Part shown: positions 62,735-64,000 of the stretch, one piece after another
How the letters are laid out: every line of letters begins with the position of its first letter
How positions within the stretch are numbered: the first letter of the stretch is position 1
Assembly: GCF_018141005.1 (NCBI RefSeq)
Contig: NZ_CP046582.1
Coordinates: forward strand, 1,736,001 to 1,800,000
DNA length: 64,000 nucleotides
DNA from: Erwinia sp. E602
GTDB lineage: Bacteria; Pseudomonadota; Gammaproteobacteria; Enterobacterales; Enterobacteriaceae
Direction of reading: 5' to 3'
Made by a program: the position numbers and the translations under genes
The notes under the pieces: generated by a model
The model's input: the letters and a program-made list of their open reading frames with translations, nothing else
What the model was told of the DNA's origin: nothing
Databases searched by the model: none

Positions 62735-63334
62735 TTAATACAGCGCCGCGGCCACGTTGCGTAATTCCGGCAGGGCGCTAAGATCCTTCTCTTCAATCAA
62801 ATCCTGATGGATTTTCAATATTACCGCCCGGATAACATCCGATGTTTTGGTCAGCGCCAGCTGTTTCATCAGGCTGTTAAGCTCGGCCAGTTGGTTATGG
62901 CTTACTTTCATCGAAATGCGTTTAGACGCCCGGGCCTTAGCCATATCGCTGGCAAGCAGCGTCTTTAACTGATCCTGTGCAAAGCGTCCGCTGTTAAGCG
63001 CGTGCAGGTAGTACAGGATCAGCACCTTACTGAACTCGTCACTGACCCTTGGTGCAATTTTCAGCGTTGCCAGGCTGAGGATATTCAGGAAGTGCGCCGG
63101 TACCCGCACCTCCAGCGCCGAGTGCGTCCGTTCATATTCGCGCTTAATCTGCGGCTCAGACTGCGGCGGTATAGCGACAACGGTATCGCACTGGTCGCAC
63201 ACCCCGGCCAGAATATTTTTCACCGTACCGCTGTGGTCATCAAAATCAACGTCGCGTAGCCGGAAAGTGGCCGTGCTTTTGCCACACTGGTAGCAAACCA
63301 CGGCGATGTTCTCACCCTCTTTGAACACTTTCAT
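62735..63334 (-). CDS. Zn-ribbon plus ribbon-helix-helix protein, candidate antitoxin
   Basis: The 199-residue product has two CxxC pairs (Cys 14/17 and Cys 46/49) that should form a zinc ribbon in the first 50 residues. A helical middle follows, then a stretch KRISMKVSHNQLAELNSLMK (about 138-157) with LALTKTSDVIRAVILKIHQD (about 159-178), which reads like a MetJ/Arc ribbon-helix-helix DNA-binding motif. The start overlaps the stop of the upstream gene as ATGA. A Zn-binding N-terminus with a DNA-binding C-terminus is the layout of MqsA antitoxins, though MqsA uses a different DNA-binding fold. The antitoxin role is inferred from layout and partner. Confidence 0.7.
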   Translation of the reverse strand: MKVFKEGENIAVVCYQCGKSTATFRLRDVDFDDHSGTVKNILAGVCDQCDTVVAIPPQSEPQIKREYERTHSALEVRVPAHFLNILSLATLKIAPRVSDEFSKVLILYYLHALNSGRFAQDQLKTLLASDMAKARASKRISMKVSHNQLAELNSLMKQLALTKTSDVIRAVILKIHQDLIEEKDLSALPELRNVAAALY

Positions 63335-63651
63335 TTCTGTTCCTCCCCGGCAATGGCTGGATGTACGCTGATGAAGACCGTATTCGGTTCAACGAAATAA
63401 AACTTCACGTACCAGTCAACGCCGTTTCTGCTTGTTCTGAACACATGCACGTCGATGTCGCTGTGCTGATGATGCGGCGTACAACGCCACTCATCGCCGC
63501 GGGTGCGACTGAGCAGTTCAATGACCCACTCGCGATTGAGGCGTCCGTTAGCCAGATAGTTTTTTGCGTTAATGTCACGTCGGGTCTCGTGCAGATAGGC
63601 CCCGGCCTGCATACAACGTATTACCTGATGTTTAATGTCCTTGAATCCCAT
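63331..63651 (-). CDS. Small toxin-like protein (RelE/MqsR-like appearance)
   Basis: The 106-residue protein is basic at the start and ends in a predicted series of beta strands: DIDVHVFRTSRNGVDWYVKF and YFVEPNTVFISVHP. The combination of N-terminal helices and a C-terminal sheet with conserved aromatic and basic residues is like small ribonuclease toxins (MqsR, RelE, DUF4258), but no catalytic motif can be fixed by eye. AAGGAGG precedes ATG 63651. It is the first gene of a two-gene operon, coupled by ATGA to the Zn-ribbon protein, behind a palindromic operator. Confidence 0.6.
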   Translation of the reverse strand: MGFKDIKHQVIRCMQAGAYLHETRRDINAKNYLANGRLNREWVIELLSRTRGDEWRCTPHHQHSDIDVHVFRTSRNGVDWYVKFYFVEPNTVFISVHPAIAGEEQK

Positions 63652-63667
63652 AACGCCTCCTTATTTT

Positions 63668-63685
63668 GTACGTTAAATTTCGTAC
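63668..63685. promoter_or_regulatory. Palindrome GTACG-N8-CGTAC, candidate autoregulatory operator
   Basis: Perfect 5-bp arms flank an AT-only 8-bp centre, directly upstream of the ribosome-binding site of the toxin-like gene. Its place fits an operator bound by the ribbon-helix-helix partner. Confidence 0.65.
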
Positions 63686-63922
63686 TTTCAAGTGATTTGT
63701 GATCATTTTATCGCCAAAAAGCACAGTGAGCAGGCTCAATCGGGTTTACCGGGTGACAGATTGTTGATCTTCAGAGGCTTCACGCAGATTTCATGTAACG
63801 CACTGTCAGGGTTACTGCTTAGCCGGAAGCACGCACGGCTTAATCTGCCCGCTGTCGTCCCCGGCAAAATGGACGTAATATGATTGAAATCAGCGGCTCG
63901 CTGCTAACTGAGGGTTTTTTTA

Positions 63923-64000
63923 ATGAAAAAGATCGGCTTTCTGTCCTTTGGTCACTGGACTCCGTCACCACACTCGGCCACCCGCTCAGCGGCCGACACG
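63923..64000 (+). CDS. LLM-class flavin-dependent oxidoreductase, N-terminal fragment (cut by window edge)
   Basis: Only 26 residues are visible, beginning MKKIGFLSFGHW and continuing TPSPHSATRSAADT. This opening is typical of luciferase-like flavin oxidoreductases with a first beta strand KIGFLSFG. AGGG stands upstream of ATG 63923. The rest of the gene lies outside the window. It is a different subgroup from the monooxygenase at 58.7 kb. Confidence 0.7.
   Translation, partial: MKKIGFLSFGHWTPSPHSATRSAADT

Overview
The window reads as a chromosomal segment of a GC-rich member of the Enterobacterales. Many proteins are close in sequence and length to known enterobacterial ones (YeeO, YqjH, MelA/MelB, FepB/D/G/C, Fes, Amn, YdiM, a Gcd-type dehydrogenase). 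Fur, CRP, PhoB, FliA and sigma-54 type sites also follow the enterobacterial pattern. The genus cannot be fixed; an Erwiniaceae-like plant or environmental lineage is a guess. yeeO (1.4 kb), a tRNA-Asn (36.3 kb) and amn (52 kb) are close neighbours in E. coli. This looks like that backbone locus opened up by accessory genes.

Layout. 0-4.7 kb: a secreted-protein fragment, a YagU-type membrane protein, a decayed gene, yeeO, then yqjH and its PadR-type regulator yqjI. 4.7-5.6 kb: a mosaic of short repeats. 5.6-9.3 kb: phosphonate-type ABC transporter phnCDEE behind four PhoB half-sites. 9.5-12.5 kb: family 8 glycosyltransferase, sugar-lactone-type FAD oxidase and a TetR regulator. 12.7-16.6 kb: AraC regulator and melAB for alpha-galactosides. 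16.7-17.3 kb: two unknown small genes. 17.5-21.2 kb: Fur-regulated siderophore-binding protein, a beta-hydroxyacid dehydrogenase and an FAD monooxygenase. 21.2-24.7 kb: TPP-riboswitch operon tenA-thiZ-thiX-thiY. 24.7-27.2 kb: HIT protein and a chemoreceptor with a FliA promoter. 27.3-30.7 kb: DeoR regulator, two Gfo/Idh/MocA dehydrogenases and a transporter remnant. 30.8-36.0 kb: peptide/glutathione-type ABC importer. 36.3 kb: tRNA-Asn. 36.7-37.8 kb: a third Gfo/Idh/MocA gene. 37.85-39.15 kb: a second repeat mosaic, inverted relative to the first.

39.2-47.4 kb: enterobactin-type iron uptake (fepBDGC, fes, a TonB-dependent receptor), with fepG frameshifted by an exact 37-bp duplication. 47.6-51.3 kb: an AcoR-type sigma-54 activator and a butanediol-type dehydrogenase with -24/-12 promoter and a perfect upstream inverted repeat. 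51.4-52.9 kb: amn. 53.1-57.3 kb: an unknown gene, a LacI-type regulator with two DNA-binding domains, and an ascorbate-type PTS. 57.3-62.6 kb: ydiM-type transporter, a flavin monooxygenase and a PQQ dehydrogenase. 62.7-63.7 kb: a two-gene operon resembling a toxin-antitoxin pair. The window ends in the start of another LLM-type flavin oxidoreductase.

The most striking structural theme is tandem duplication of 37-55 bp units. It appears as the 53-bp arrays of the two mosaics, the array after yeeO, the fepG lesion, and repeated gene starts of two ABC permease genes that create chains of micro-ORFs. The most interesting protein-level candidates are the two-HTH LacI regulator and the Zn-ribbon/ribbon-helix-helix partner of the toxin-like gene.
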